The position numbers were made by a program, and so were the translations under genes. This document shows, one piece after another, positions 39,530 through 51,143 of a stretch of 64,000 nt of DNA. Origin of the DNA: an uncultured Dysgonomonas sp. (GTDB lineage: Bacteria > Bacteroidota > Bacteroidia > Bacteroidales > Dysgonomonadaceae); assembly GCF_900079725.1 (NCBI RefSeq), contig NZ_LT599032.1, forward strand, positions 2,061,904 through 2,125,903, read 5' to 3'. The notes below the pieces were generated by a model. That model had not been told where the DNA came from, did not search any database, and worked only from the letters and a program-made list of their open reading frames with translations. Position 1 is the stretch's first letter, and each line of letters begins with the position of its first letter.

Positions 39530-40045
39530 ATGAAAAGAATATTTTTACTATTTGCTTTATTTATAGGAATAACCGCAGGAAGCTATGCTCAAAAGTTTGC
39601 TCTTATAGATATGGAATATATATTGAAAAATATAAGTAGTTATGAGACCGCACAGGAGCAACTTGACGTAATGTCTAAAAAATGGCAAGGTGAAGTAGAA
39701 AAAGTGCAACTCGACGTAAAAAACATGTACAAAAAATATCAGGCCGATCTTGTTTTCCTATCTGCTGAACAAAAGACCAAAAGAGAAAATGAAATCGTAG
39801 AGACAGAAAAAAGCCTGCAAGAACTGAACAAGAAATATTTTGGGCCAGAGGGTGAACTCTTCAAGAAGAGAGAAGCCTTAGTGAAGCCCATTCAGGATGA
39901 TATATATAATGCAATAAAAGAGATATCCGAAGCCAAAGGCTATCAGCTTGTTCTCGATAGGGCCTCAGCCGAAAGTGTTATTTTTGCTTCTCCAAGAATA
40001 GACATTAGTAATGAAGTTCTTGCAAAACTCGGATATTCAAAATAA
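39530..40045 (+). CDS. OmpH/Skp-family periplasmic chaperone, first copy
   Basis: The product, started at ATG 39530, has 171 residues; an earlier in-frame start at 39497 gives an 11-residue extension that breaks the signal peptide pattern. A signal peptide (MKRIFLLFALFIGITAGSYA) is followed by the conserved opening KFALIDMEYILKNISSYE. A long charged coiled coil (about 45-125) then leads to a C-terminal strand block ending RIDISNEVLAKLGYSK. Skp-type trimers carry unfolded outer-membrane proteins to BamA, encoded just upstream. A second copy follows 56 bp on. Confidence 0.9.
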   Translation: MKRIFLLFALFIGITAGSYAQKFALIDMEYILKNISSYETAQEQLDVMSKKWQGEVEKVQLDVKNMYKKYQADLVFLSAEQKTKRENEIVETEKSLQELNKKYFGPEGELFKKREALVKPIQDDIYNAIKEISEAKGYQLVLDRASAESVIFASPRIDISNEVLAKLGYSK

Positions 40046-40101
40046 TTATTTATATTTGTCCTCAATAATATAGAATTAACCACTTAAAAGAACTTATAAC
40101 T

Positions 40102-40602
40102 ATGTTTAAAAAGCTAATCCTATTGCTTATAGTAATAGCGCCAATGTCGATGTTCGCTCAGGATAAAATTGCATACATCAATGCAAATGAGATCTTCTCA
40201 AAAATGCCTGAACTAAAAGACGTTGAAACTAAACTTGCAGCAAAAAGCGAAACAATTAAAAAGAATGCAGCAGCTATAGAAGCTGAATACACAAAGAAAG
40301 TAGAAGAGTTTCAAAAAGACACTACAAACTTAACAGAAAGCGTTCTTCTCGACAGACAAACTCAATTGGATGGACTAAGAGACAGATATCAAAACTTTAT
40401 TCAAACAAGCCAAGCAGAATTTGAGAAAGAACAACAAACGCTAATCACTCCTATTCAGCAAAAAATGAGACAAGCAATCAAGGATGTTGGCGATGAGAAC
40501 AACTATGCATATATCTTAGATGCTGCAACTTTATTACACATAGGCTCACATGCAACAGATGCGAGCAAAATGGTAAAAACTAAGTTAGGAATTACAGACT
40601 AA
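40102..40602 (+). CDS. OmpH/Skp-family periplasmic chaperone, second copy
   Basis: The 166-residue protein has a signal peptide (to FAQD, about 21), the opening KIAYINANEIFSKMPELKDVE, a coiled coil (about 35-110), and YILDAATLLHIGSHATDASK near 136-155. It is a paralogue of the preceding gene. Two adjacent OmpH genes after bamA are usual in Bacteroidales; the two may have different clients or form mixed trimers. A strong hairpin at 40623-40655 ends the unit. Confidence 0.93.
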   Translation: MFKKLILLLIVIAPMSMFAQDKIAYINANEIFSKMPELKDVETKLAAKSETIKKNAAAIEAEYTKKVEEFQKDTTNLTESVLLDRQTQLDGLRDRYQNFIQTSQAEFEKEQQTLITPIQQKMRQAIKDVGDENNYAYILDAATLLHIGSHATDASKMVKTKLGITD

Positions 40603-40622
40603 TAAGTCACATAACATAATAA

Positions 40623-40655
40623 GGATAGGCTAACCCGATAAGGATTAGCCTATTC
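40623..40655. terminator. Shared terminator between ompH and metY-like gene
   Basis: GGATAGGCTAA pairs with TTAGCCTATTC (one G/T wobble) around an 11-base loop. The two genes converge here. T-rich sequence follows the hairpin on the plus strand, so it ends the ompH unit and may also end the metY-like unit. Confidence 0.75.
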
Positions 40656-40677
40656 TTATTTTAAGCGGTTGGTTTTT

Positions 40678-42299
<1,622 letters not shown>

Positions 42300-43247
42300 T
42301 TAAAGAGGATACTCCTCAAAGGCATACAACACTGTAGACAAATAGCGCTCACCTGTATCAGGTAAGATAACAACTATATTCTTACCTTTATTTTCAGGTT
42401 TCCTCGCTAACAAAGTTGCGGCATAAGCAGCTGCACCAGAAGATATTCCGACTAGCAGACCTTCTTCTCTGGCCAACTCACGGCTTGTGCGTATTGCATC
42501 ATCGTTGCTCACTTGAATTATTCCATCTACAACAGAAGCATCATATGTTTTAGGTATAAAACCGGCCCCGATACCTTGTATTTTATGTGGCCCAGGTGTT
42601 CCGCCCGACAGCACTGGGGAATCGGTTGGTTCAACTGCTATAATCTTTACATTCGGGTTGTATTTTTTCAATGTCTCCCCTACTCCGCTTACTGTACCTC
42701 CTGTACCTACTCCGGATACAAAAATATCAACTTTCCCATCTGTATCCCGCCAGATTTCTTCAGCCGTAGTACGTTTATGAATTGCAGGGTTAGCAGGGTT
42801 AGCAAACTGCTGCAAGAGCACAGCTTTTGGATTTTCTTTCTGTAATTCTTCAGCCTTTGCAATAGCGCCTTTCATACCCTCCGGACCCGGTGTTAAAACG
42901 ATATTAGCACCTAATGCTTTCAACAAATTACGACGTTCGATACTCATCGTCTCCGGCATTGTCAAAGTCAGTTTATACCCTTTAGCCGCAGCTACAAAAG
43001 CTAGTCCGATACCTGTATTACCGCTGGTTGGCTCAATCAGCTCACTATCAGGCTTTAAAACACCTGATGCTTCAGCATCTTCTATCATCGCATTGGCAAT
43101 ACGATCTTTTACACTCGATGCCGGATTGAAATATTCCAGTTTTCCGATTACTGCAGCTTCAAGTCCGTGTTTTTTATTATAATTTGAAAGCTCCAGCAAT
43201 GGAGTGTTACCAATAAGGTCTGTTAGTTTTTTAGCAATTTTTCCCAT
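42300..43247 (-). CDS. cysK: Cysteine synthase A (O-acetylserine sulfhydrylase)
   Basis: The 315-residue PLP enzyme converts O-acetylserine and sulfide to cysteine. The Lys in [19 protein letters not shown] near 47 binds PLP, and [16 protein letters not shown] near 74-89 and [14 protein letters not shown] near 182-195 bind the phosphate and substrate. Length and order match CysK. It lies upstream of the metY-like gene on the same strand. Its upstream region holds a TACCTTTG -7 box and repeated ATACCAT motifs, which suggests control by a sulfur-responsive regulator, though none is seen in the window. Confidence 0.95.
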   Translation of the reverse strand: MGKIAKKLTDLIGNTPLLELSNYNKKHGLEAAVIGKLEYFNPASSVKDRIANAMIEDAEASGVLKPDSELIEPTSGNTGIGLAFVAAAKGYKLTLTMPETMSIERRNLLKALGANIVLTPGPEGMKGAIAKAEELQKENPKAVLLQQFANPANPAIHKRTTAEEIWRDTDGKVDIFVSGVGTGGTVSGVGETLKKYNPNVKIIAVEPTDSPVLSGGTPGPHKIQGIGAGFIPKTYDASVVDGIIQVSNDDAIRTSRELAREEGLLVGISSGAAAYAATLLARKPENKGKNIVVILPDTGERYLSTVLYAFEEYPL

Positions 43248-43280
43248 AAGATTATAATTTTAATATCTGATTTTCAATAA

Positions 43281-43352
43281 TACAAAGGTATATGGTATTC
43301 TGCATTTATGAAATCGCTAAAGTAAGGTATTTTCATACCATAAACATGGTAT
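43281..43352 (-). promoter_or_regulatory. cysK promoter with repeated ATACCAT sites
   Basis: On the minus strand TACCTTTG (complement of 43281-43288) is a -7 box. ATACCAT (complement of 43292-43298) stands just upstream of it. A perfect inverted repeat ATACCAT-AAAC-ATGGTAT lies further up at 43335-43352. GGTAT at 43326-43330 extends it. The layout suggests a dimeric regulator binding there. Confidence 0.5.
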
Positions 43353-43399
43353 ATTTTAAGTCTGATATCCTACTTCCAGCTATCCTCAGACCTTTAAAA

Positions 43400-46300
43400 C
43401 TATTTTCTTACCTGTATATGATAATCTCCTGATTGCAATTCAAAAACCATATATCCGTTATCAGACTTCAGGCATTTCACCCCTTTTAATGATGAAAGAG
43501 GTTTACCCCCTTCGGTTACCTTATCGGCGGAGGAGGCTTTCAGGCAAAGCGTTGCCGAAGTATTGGCCGGAATGGAAAACTGATAATGGTAAGCATCACC
43601 CCTTATTTCCCAGAAACTTTCTATACGGCCGTACATCGAGTCATAATATCCTTTTGCATACGTCATTTCACCACTAGGGTCAGGTTCCGGCTTTAGAATA
43701 AAATGTTTGAATCCGGGATAGGCTTCGTCCCTCTCAATTCCTAAGGAATAATTATACATCCATGCTCCGATGGCTCCAAAAGAGTAATGGTTAAAAGAAT
43801 TCATCCGGTTATTCCCTCCAAATCCATCTGAATGAGTGTAGGAATTGAGGCGTTCCCATATTGTAGTCGCCCCTTGCTCTACTGAGTATAACCAAGACGG
43901 ATAATCTGTCTGCTGAAGGAGACGATAAGCTATATCTGTACGCTCGCAATCAGAGATAGCTTTGTTGATCCACGCCGTCCCGATAAATCCTGTCATAAGA
44001 GAGTAAGGAGGGCATATAGTTCCTATATCAGCTATGTTCCTCCGAGTGATAGTTGAAACAAAGTTATTCAATGCTTTTTCTTTGTTAGAATCATCAAAAA
44101 TATCAAAGACAAGAGCCAAGGCATATGACACCTGTGTATCTATCAATCTCTTTTGTCCCGTATCATCTTTATCAGGAAAAACTGTTTTACCTGTTTCACT
44201 GTCAATATAAGTCTTATTAAAAAATGCTTTACGTTCTGTGCATAGTTCCTCATATCTGTGGGCGTCTTCTTTTTTATCCAATACAGTTGCTATCTTTTTC
44301 ATTAATGTCAGATCATAGATGAAATAGGCTTCCCACATAAGCGATTTTTCACTCTTATCATATTCGGGACTAAGCCAATCACCGAGGCTTCCCCAGTTTT
44401 GCCTGTATTTATTTCCCATTATATTGGTATCTGGATCAATTTGCCGAATCAGAAAATCAACATAGCTTTCCATCGCATCGTAGTGTTCCGCCAACATCTG
44501 TGTATCATTATATTGCTGATAGTTTTCCCAAGCCACCGTTATACCTGCGCTACCCCATAAAATACCGCCAAAACCACCACCCAGAGGAGCTACATCGGTA
44601 AACCTACCGTCTTCTCTTTGGGTATCTCTCATCGCCAATAAATGCCTATTGAGGAATTGCGACACATTCGCCAGATAGGTCGCTGTGCGGGAAAACACAG
44701 ATATATCCCCGCTCCATCCCAAACGTTCATTCCGTTGAGGGCAATCGGTAGGTATGGATAGAAAATTACTGAATGTAGACCAAGTGATATTCTTCCAGAG
44801 TTTATTGACTTTAGGGTTCGATGTCTCATAGTGTGATGCCAGTTCGTGTATCGAACTCAGCACTTCACCTTCTACAGCATTCAGAGGCAAAGGTTGTTCT
44901 ATTCCTGTTATTTCAATATAGCGATATCCATGGAAAGTAAAGCGAGGATTGATCGTTTCATCTCCCCCTTTTGTTATGTAAATATCCTGTGCCATAGCTG
45001 CACGGATATTTTCCAGCATGATCATTCCCGTATTATCTTTATATTCCGGCAGATCGGGATATTTAACTTCGGCAAAACGCAGTGTTATTCTTTTCCCTGC
45101 ACCCATTCCCTTTAGCTTTATTTGGGGAACTCCTGCCATATTTTGTCCCATATCATATACAAAAACACCCGGACGAACTTCTTCTACAGAAACAGCAGTA
45201 AGTTGTTTTATCTTTTTTACAGTTTCGCCAAACTGACCGATAAGCCTCATGTTGGTATAGTCGTCTGCCATCGGCATATTATGCTGCTTGTTTATAGGAT
45301 CTGTACTAATATACCCGGTTAAGCCGGTTTCCACCGCATTTTTCCATTCGGAATCGTCATAATCCGCCATAGACCATCCCTCGACCAGCGAATCCCGGGA
45401 AGCATCATATACTGCTCCCTGAAAAAAACTGCTATAAACTAAGGGTCCGTTATTAAAATAGTTCCATGTCGAAGGATTAGTCACGATGACCTCTTCTTTT
45501 CCGTCAGAATAAGTTATCACAAGTTTTGCCAGCAAGGATTGCCTGTCTCCGAAGAAATTCCAGAATTCACCTGTATAAGTAGCACCGCCACTCCACCAGC
45601 CTTCGCCTAATGTCGCCCCTATGGCATTTTGTCCGGTAAGCAAATGATCTGTAACATCATATGTCTGATACAGATGAGTTTTGTTGTACTGGGTTAGTCC
45701 GGGATTGAGATAATCATCACCTATTCGCCTGCCATTCATAAATATTTCATAAACTCCGCGGGAAGTCACATACAACCGGGCTTTGGATATCTCCGATCCG
45801 GATGTGGCAAAAGTAGTACGCAACATTGGCATTGAATTCCTTTCCGGATTTGCAATTATAAAAACACCGGAGTCTTTTCCTTCGATCTGATAAGAAGCGT
45901 TTTTTACTGTTAAATTCTTGCTAAAAGCAGAGAATATTCCCACATACTGTTGTTCTTTCAGATCCTCCGAAAACAGAATATTAGACGGACTGCGATAATT
46001 ACGAATCTCCACATCCGAGAAATAAGCTGTTTGGCTTTTGGGCACAAAAAAACCTATTTCGGCAAGCATAGGAAAAGCAATAAAATCACCACCCTGTCCT
46101 AAAGGGTTAAGATTCATCTCTCCTAATAAATTATCTTTTTCTGTTCCATCCATATAAATATGGGTGTATCCGAAAACGGATGACAGATAAACTCTATGGA
46201 TTTCATACTTGTTCCTATCATTAATTATAGCAGTCGGAACAGGGATACTCTTCAAAGGTACATCCTTCTTATCCTGAGGGTCATATCCGGCCCTATAGAT

Positions 46301-46981
46301 ATGCAAATATGCAGAACCATTTACCGATAAGGAAGAAATATCCAATTCTACAAGAAGAAAGGAAGTATCTTTTCCGTTTTCCAGTTTGTAGAGGTTCTTA
46401 TATTTATCCATTAGCCGGCTATCGTTAGCTCCGTAAATGAATCCGGCTTTAGTCGTTCCTGAAGCTTCATCCAACTTTAATGAGAACCCGATTTTGAAAA
46501 CGGGTAGATATGAAGAATATAAGATCATATCCTTATTATCTCCACCAATCCATTGAGCCCCATTCCAGGCTGAGAGCAGAGGATCGGGATTCATCAGGCC
46601 TGTTTCAAACCATGATTCCGCTGTATGTTTTGTATTACTCTGATCCCAAACAGAAACTTTCCAGATATAGCGTGTAGCAGGTTTTAAAGGAATGCCTGCA
46701 TATATTATATTCAGTGAAATATTCTCTTCTGTTTTTTCCGAATCCCATACTTTTAGACCCTTCTCATCTGTAACCTGTATCTGGTAGGCCTTTTGATAAC
46801 ACCCCTGTTCTGTAGATTTCATTTGCCAGCTGAACCGGGGTTTTTCCACATCGATACCTAGAGGAGTCTCTGTGTATTCAGTTTTCAGATTCACGATTTT
46901 GATATTCTCAGCACCCAAAAGAGAGAAAGAGAAGCAACTATACAGTAAAAACAGGACTGAAATAATATTTATTTTATACAT
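43400..46981 (-). CDS. GH78 alpha-L-rhamnosidase
   Basis: The 1193-residue exported enzyme has a signal peptide (to LLGAEN, about 24). A fibronectin-like domain at about 27-135 is followed by a probable LamG/concanavalin-like insertion at about 150-340. Then come beta-sandwich N domains (RLYVTSRGVYEIFMNGRRIG near 412), the (alpha/alpha)6 barrel at about 720-1080, and a C-terminal beta domain. The acid Glu752 lies in DCPQRNERLGWSGD and the base Glu1043 in TTIWERLNSYTHSDGFGG. It removes terminal alpha-L-rhamnose. Third gene of the GH30-GH2-GH78 operon. The extra domain makes it longer than usual. Confidence 0.93.
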   Translation of the reverse strand: MYKINIISVLFLLYSCFSFSLLGAENIKIVNLKTEYTETPLGIDVEKPRFSWQMKSTEQGCYQKAYQIQVTDEKGLKVWDSEKTEENISLNIIYAGIPLKPATRYIWKVSVWDQSNTKHTAESWFETGLMNPDPLLSAWNGAQWIGGDNKDMILYSSYLPVFKIGFSLKLDEASGTTKAGFIYGANDSRLMDKYKNLYKLENGKDTSFLLVELDISSLSVNGSAYLHIYRAGYDPQDKKDVPLKSIPVPTAIINDRNKYEIHRVYLSSVFGYTHIYMDGTEKDNLLGEMNLNPLGQGGDFIAFPMLAEIGFFVPKSQTAYFSDVEIRNYRSPSNILFSEDLKEQQYVGIFSAFSKNLTVKNASYQIEGKDSGVFIIANPERNSMPMLRTTFATSGSEISKARLYVTSRGVYEIFMNGRRIGDDYLNPGLTQYNKTHLYQTYDVTDHLLTGQNAIGATLGEGWWSGGATYTGEFWNFFGDRQSLLAKLVITYSDGKEEVIVTNPSTWNYFNNGPLVYSSFFQGAVYDASRDSLVEGWSMADYDDSEWKNAVETGLTGYISTDPINKQHNMPMADDYTNMRLIGQFGETVKKIKQLTAVSVEEVRPGVFVYDMGQNMAGVPQIKLKGMGAGKRITLRFAEVKYPDLPEYKDNTGMIMLENIRAAMAQDIYITKGGDETINPRFTFHGYRYIEITGIEQPLPLNAVEGEVLSSIHELASHYETSNPKVNKLWKNITWSTFSNFLSIPTDCPQRNERLGWSGDISVFSRTATYLANVSQFLNRHLLAMRDTQREDGRFTDVAPLGGGFGGILWGSAGITVAWENYQQYNDTQMLAEHYDAMESYVDFLIRQIDPDTNIMGNKYRQNWGSLGDWLSPEYDKSEKSLMWEAYFIYDLTLMKKIATVLDKKEDAHRYEELCTERKAFFNKTYIDSETGKTVFPDKDDTGQKRLIDTQVSYALALVFDIFDDSNKEKALNNFVSTITRRNIADIGTICPPYSLMTGFIGTAWINKAISDCERTDIAYRLLQQTDYPSWLYSVEQGATTIWERLNSYTHSDGFGGNNRMNSFNHYSFGAIGAWMYNYSLGIERDEAYPGFKHFILKPEPDPSGEMTYAKGYYDSMYGRIESFWEIRGDAYHYQFSIPANTSATLCLKASSADKVTEGGKPLSSLKGVKCLKSDNGYMVFELQSGDYHIQVRK

Positions 46982-47062
46982 AATAATTCTTTATTATTAG
47001 TACCGACTAGGTGTAAATATAAAGATAATCCCTCAAATAATGAGCATATTAAGTATCACTAA

Positions 47063-49504
47063 TTAATACGCTTGTATTATAATAGAAGATTCGGGCAATC
47101 CTTCCGCAGACACGCTAAGGTTTATTTCACCTTTGCTTTCATCCGGTTGAATAATGGCTATCGCTTTTCCACGGAAAGTGTTTGGGTTCAACGAGCGAAA
47201 ACTTTTCATATCATCATACGCGGCATTTCCTGCAGCAATAACGGAACCGTTACCTGTACATTTTATATTAACAGGCAGTGTTGCGTCGGGTATAACATCT
47301 CCGTCTTCATCTACAATCTCTATTTTGACATACGAGAGATCGTTCTTGTCTGCCTTTATTGTTTCACGGTCGGCTGTCAGTCTGATAGAGGCCGGTATTC
47401 CTGTTGTTTTCAGTACAGAAGTTGCTGTTTCTTTATTCTTATCTAAATTCACAGCCCTCAGTATTCCGGGAGTATACGCCACATCAAAGGTCGCAGTATA
47501 ATTCTCCTTATCTGTTTCCTTTTCGCCTATCAATTTATCATTAAGGTATAGCCTTACTTTAGGTGAGCGGCTGTATACATTCACTCTCATTGTCTGTCCT
47601 TCCATCCCTTTCCAGTTCCAGCTTAACAGTTCATCGGTCCATCCCCAACCATTCACTATTTCCTTTTTCCCCGGAGCTACCGGAGGGCGGACGGCCATAG
47701 ATATTTTACGTTCCCGCCACAGGATATCCCGATAATAAGATTGCGGTTTTTTATCTCCACAGAAATCAATGTCGCCACACCATGCATTATACCACGGCCA
47801 ACCCATAAACTGAGGGTTATGTTCTCCTTCGGATAGTTCGAGTGTATGACCCAATCCGGCTTCCCCGATATAGTCTATAGCTGTCCACACAAAATCGCCA
47901 ATGATATACGGATGTTTTTCTACCAGATTCCAATTCTGAGCGGCATCTTTCGGGTATGATTCACTTCCGTAGATTATCCGGTCGGGATAAGCCCTATAAT
48001 CGCTTTCGTATTTCCACCATACATAGTTATATCCTGCAATATCTACATTATCAAATGCCCTGTGAGAATCCTTGTCCCAGCTAAACTGCCGCCTATCCCA
48101 AAAATCATTTGCACCGACAGTAGTATAGCGGCTCGTATCATATTGCCTGATCGTATTTACCAGCCTCTTTGCTATCACTTCGCCCACAGAGTCGGCACGC
48201 TGTTCTATTTCATTTCCTATACTCCACATAATTATCGACGGATGATTCCTATCCCGGCGGACAGAGGCTGCAAGGTCCTTATCGCTCCATTCGTCAAAGA
48301 ACCGATGATAATCCTGCTCGCGCTTAGGCTTCTGCCATTGGTCAAATGTTTCGTGGATAACCAGAATACCCAATCTGTCACAAGCATTCAGAAATTGTTC
48401 CGAAACTTGATTGTGGGCGCACCTCACTGCATTATACCCGTTAGCTTTCAGCAGTTCCACTTTCTTTTCCTCTGCCCTGTCTATGGCGGCGGCTCCTAAC
48501 AACCCATTATCGTGATGTACACAACCTCCTTTCAGTTTAATGGATTTTCCATTCAATAAGAAACCTTTTTCGGAAGAAAAGGAAATAGTACGTATCCCGA
48601 AAGGTATCTTTATGTGATCATAATTTTTCCCATTAGCCTCTACCGATACCTCTGCCGTATATAGCATTGGTTTATCAACCGACCATAATTCCGGATTTTT
48701 CACATTAAAAGACATTGACACAGGGGTTTCTGCAGACAATACTGCATTGTAATATGTAGAAGAGACTTCCTGTCCCGAAGGTGAAACTATCTTAATCTTC
48801 AGCTTTGCAGAATCGCTTTGCATATCCCGATTACGTATAATTGTGGAAAATCTGATTTCTGCATCTTTCCCTGCTAACCGGGATGCATCTATAAATGTAT
48901 CCCATTCATTCAGATGTATTTTATCCGTTTTTATTAACCATACATTCCGGTAAATACCCGACCCTGAATACCAACGACTGTTTTGTCCGGTGTTGACCGC
49001 TTTCACAACTATTATATTCGGTATGCCGGGAGCATTACAATATCCGGTTATTTCTGTTTTAAAAGATGTATAGCCATAAGGATTGAAATAGACTTTCTTA
49101 CCGTTGACCCATACTTCCGATTGATTATATATTCCTTCAAAATAGAGGGTGAACAATTTATCCGCATCTTCTTTTTCGATTGTAAACTCTTTACGATACC
49201 ATCCTTCACCTCCAAGTGTTTGTCCCGTATCCGCTCCTCCTGCCCCGCTTTCGTTGATTTTGGAAAAAGGACCGACTGTGATTCCCTCTCTTTGGACAGG
49301 AACAGGTTCGATACTCCAATCGTGAGGCAAATCAAGTGTCCTCCATTTAGTATCATTGAAAGCCGGCTGCTCAGCGTTTGAAGTGCTACCCCGATGAAAC
49401 TTCCACCCCTTGTTTATGCTTATTCTTCGATCCGAAGCAGATATGTCGCTGATACAAGCTAGGATAAGGAATGAAATAACGAATAACTTGAATTTAATAT
49501 TCAT
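47063..49504 (-). CDS. GH2 beta-galactosidase/beta-glucuronidase-type hydrolase with DUF4982
   Basis: The 813-residue exported enzyme has a signal peptide (to ISASDR, about 25), a jelly-roll (RISINKGWKFHRG onward), an Ig-like domain, and a TIM barrel. The acid/base Glu432 is in MWSIGNEIEQRADS and the nucleophile Glu515 in IYGSESYPKDAAQNW. A DUF4982 domain (about 625-700) and a further Ig-like domain close the protein. This form covers beta-galactosidases, glucuronidases and related enzymes, so the sugar is uncertain. It lies between GH30 (8 bp) and GH78 (81 bp). Confidence 0.92.
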   Translation of the reverse strand: MNIKFKLFVISFLILACISDISASDRRISINKGWKFHRGSTSNAEQPAFNDTKWRTLDLPHDWSIEPVPVQREGITVGPFSKINESGAGGADTGQTLGGEGWYRKEFTIEKEDADKLFTLYFEGIYNQSEVWVNGKKVYFNPYGYTSFKTEITGYCNAPGIPNIIVVKAVNTGQNSRWYSGSGIYRNVWLIKTDKIHLNEWDTFIDASRLAGKDAEIRFSTIIRNRDMQSDSAKLKIKIVSPSGQEVSSTYYNAVLSAETPVSMSFNVKNPELWSVDKPMLYTAEVSVEANGKNYDHIKIPFGIRTISFSSEKGFLLNGKSIKLKGGCVHHDNGLLGAAAIDRAEEKKVELLKANGYNAVRCAHNQVSEQFLNACDRLGILVIHETFDQWQKPKREQDYHRFFDEWSDKDLAASVRRDRNHPSIIMWSIGNEIEQRADSVGEVIAKRLVNTIRQYDTSRYTTVGANDFWDRRQFSWDKDSHRAFDNVDIAGYNYVWWKYESDYRAYPDRIIYGSESYPKDAAQNWNLVEKHPYIIGDFVWTAIDYIGEAGLGHTLELSEGEHNPQFMGWPWYNAWCGDIDFCGDKKPQSYYRDILWRERKISMAVRPPVAPGKKEIVNGWGWTDELLSWNWKGMEGQTMRVNVYSRSPKVRLYLNDKLIGEKETDKENYTATFDVAYTPGILRAVNLDKNKETATSVLKTTGIPASIRLTADRETIKADKNDLSYVKIEIVDEDGDVIPDATLPVNIKCTGNGSVIAAGNAAYDDMKSFRSLNPNTFRGKAIAIIQPDESKGEINLSVSAEGLPESSIIIQAY

Positions 49505-49512
49505 AACTAAAA

Positions 49513-50937
49513 TTATTTTATGACAAACGTATTAAATGACTTCGGTTCGAGATTCACAGACATGTAATCGTCATTCACCTTTATACTTACTCCAACTGGT
49601 GTCTCTTCATAATTAGCCGCAATCAGTATTATATCATTCCCCGGAGTTTTGAAGGCCAGCATATTAGGCTCTTTTCCGTTAGCACTTTCTACAGGAAGTC
49701 TTTTTGAGCCGTTAGGAACCATAGAGATAACATGCTTATACACATAATATTCAGGAGTATATATAACTTCTTTCGTATCACTCATAATACGGATCAATGC
49801 ATTCTGTTTCCAGCACCATGTGCTGCTACCATCATCTTTGAGAACAGAATTCCAGTTCATATAAGAATTAGCTCCACCATTAATATAGCGCTTCATCAGG
49901 TTAAAAGTATGTTCGGCATGTTTCCAGCTGAAATCACCCCATCCACATTCGCTTTCAGACTGCATTAACTTGAAGCCCGGGTATAATTCTCTCAGTTTTG
50001 GGAATATATCACGCCCTTCCCATTGCACACCAACTCCTTTTATATATTTTTTCGAATCGGGATGATTTAATACAGCTTCATATACCTGAGGATCGGATGT
50101 ATTAAATGTACCTGCATATATCTCAACTTCAGGATGGGTCTCTGCCAGATGCGGACCAAGGTATTTCATATTAAAATCAGCAATGCTCTGAGGTTTCCAT
50201 GATCCATTTGGCCATTGGCTGAATGTAAAAGCTTCGTTCTGATACATTATCATTGATATATCGATACTTTCCTTTTTGTAAGCATCCAAATATTTAGAGT
50301 AATAAAGAGCCAATGCCTGAAGATATTCCGGCTTCTGAATTACCTGGTCGTTATAGAGAGGGACTTCCTTTTCCTTAGGTAAATCATTGCAAGGGCCGCT
50401 CTGATTTGCATAATATTTATTCGTTTTCATCCATGTAGGTACACTCCATGGCGAAGCCCACAATTTTATATCGGGGTTCAAAGCCAACGCGGACTTTATA
50501 AATGGTATTACAGTCTCTTTATCGCGTTCGATACTGAAATTCTTCATTTCGAAGTCGCCATCCGTTTCATTATAGCTATACCATTCCCGCGAATAGTCGT
50601 TTGCAGCAATAGATGTCCTGCAAAATGTAAAATTTAACCCGTCTTCAGGATCAAACAGATTCCTCAATATTTCCTCTTGCTTTGCCTTATCAACCAACTG
50701 GATAGCATCCCAGCATAATTCATTAAAGCAAGTGCCGAATCCTTCTATTGTCTGATCAGGGTTATCTACCATGATCTCATAGTAATCAGCAGTTTTCGGC
50801 GTGTTTTCTAATATTACCCCCGCTTTGTATTGCCAGGCATTATCGGCAGTGGTACTTATCCAGTTAGCTTTTTGGGATGTACATGCACCCATCGATAGAA
50901 ATGAGAGTGCAATAATAAACAGATTCGTCTTTTTCAT
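49513..50937 (-). CDS. GH30 glycoside hydrolase, lipoprotein
   Basis: The 474-residue lipoprotein has a lipobox with Cys19 (SFLSMGAC), then a TIM barrel and side beta domain. IEGFGTCFNELCWDAI near 64-79 is the GH30 opening. The acid/base Glu235 lies in MYQNEAFTFSQW and the nucleophile Glu328 in LMQSESECGWGDFSW. GH30 includes glucosylceramidases, beta-1,6-glucanases, beta-1,6-galactanases and xylanases; the subfamily cannot be fixed here. First gene of the three-gene operon and divergent from the hybrid regulator. A -7 box TATCTTTG (complement of 50994-51001) is likely its promoter. Confidence 0.92.
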   Translation of the reverse strand: MKKTNLFIIALSFLSMGACTSQKANWISTTADNAWQYKAGVILENTPKTADYYEIMVDNPDQTIEGFGTCFNELCWDAIQLVDKAKQEEILRNLFDPEDGLNFTFCRTSIAANDYSREWYSYNETDGDFEMKNFSIERDKETVIPFIKSALALNPDIKLWASPWSVPTWMKTNKYYANQSGPCNDLPKEKEVPLYNDQVIQKPEYLQALALYYSKYLDAYKKESIDISMIMYQNEAFTFSQWPNGSWKPQSIADFNMKYLGPHLAETHPEVEIYAGTFNTSDPQVYEAVLNHPDSKKYIKGVGVQWEGRDIFPKLRELYPGFKLMQSESECGWGDFSWKHAEHTFNLMKRYINGGANSYMNWNSVLKDDGSSTWCWKQNALIRIMSDTKEVIYTPEYYVYKHVISMVPNGSKRLPVESANGKEPNMLAFKTPGNDIILIAANYEETPVGVSIKVNDDYMSVNLEPKSFNTFVIK

Positions 50938-50993
50938 GGTATGTATTTAAATTATTTTGAAATATTTATTATTTTATTTTCATGTTCATTTAA

Positions 50994-51023
50994 CAAAGAT
51001 ATCTAACAGAGGCTTCTACCAAG
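50994..51023 (-). promoter_or_regulatory. Promoter of the GH30-GH2-GH78 operon
   Basis: On the minus strand TATCTTTG (complement of 50994-51001) is a good -7 box, and TTGG about 18-19 bp upstream may be the -33 box. The GH30 start lies about 57 bp downstream. Confidence 0.55.
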
Positions 51024-51108
51024 AGACGCTAAACGGTAAAAAACAAACTCTATTTATTCAAACACCATCATACAATACTTTTTTCGTATAAGGGTTACAT
51101 AAAGTCGT

Positions 51109-51116
51109 TATATTTG
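51109..51116 (+). promoter_or_regulatory. -7 box of the hybrid two-component regulator gene
   Basis: TATATTTG fits TAnnTTTG and lies 27 bp before the start codon. A -33 element is not clear. Confidence 0.45.
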
Positions 51117-51143
51117 TATTTATAGAAATCTGCTGCCTGAATC

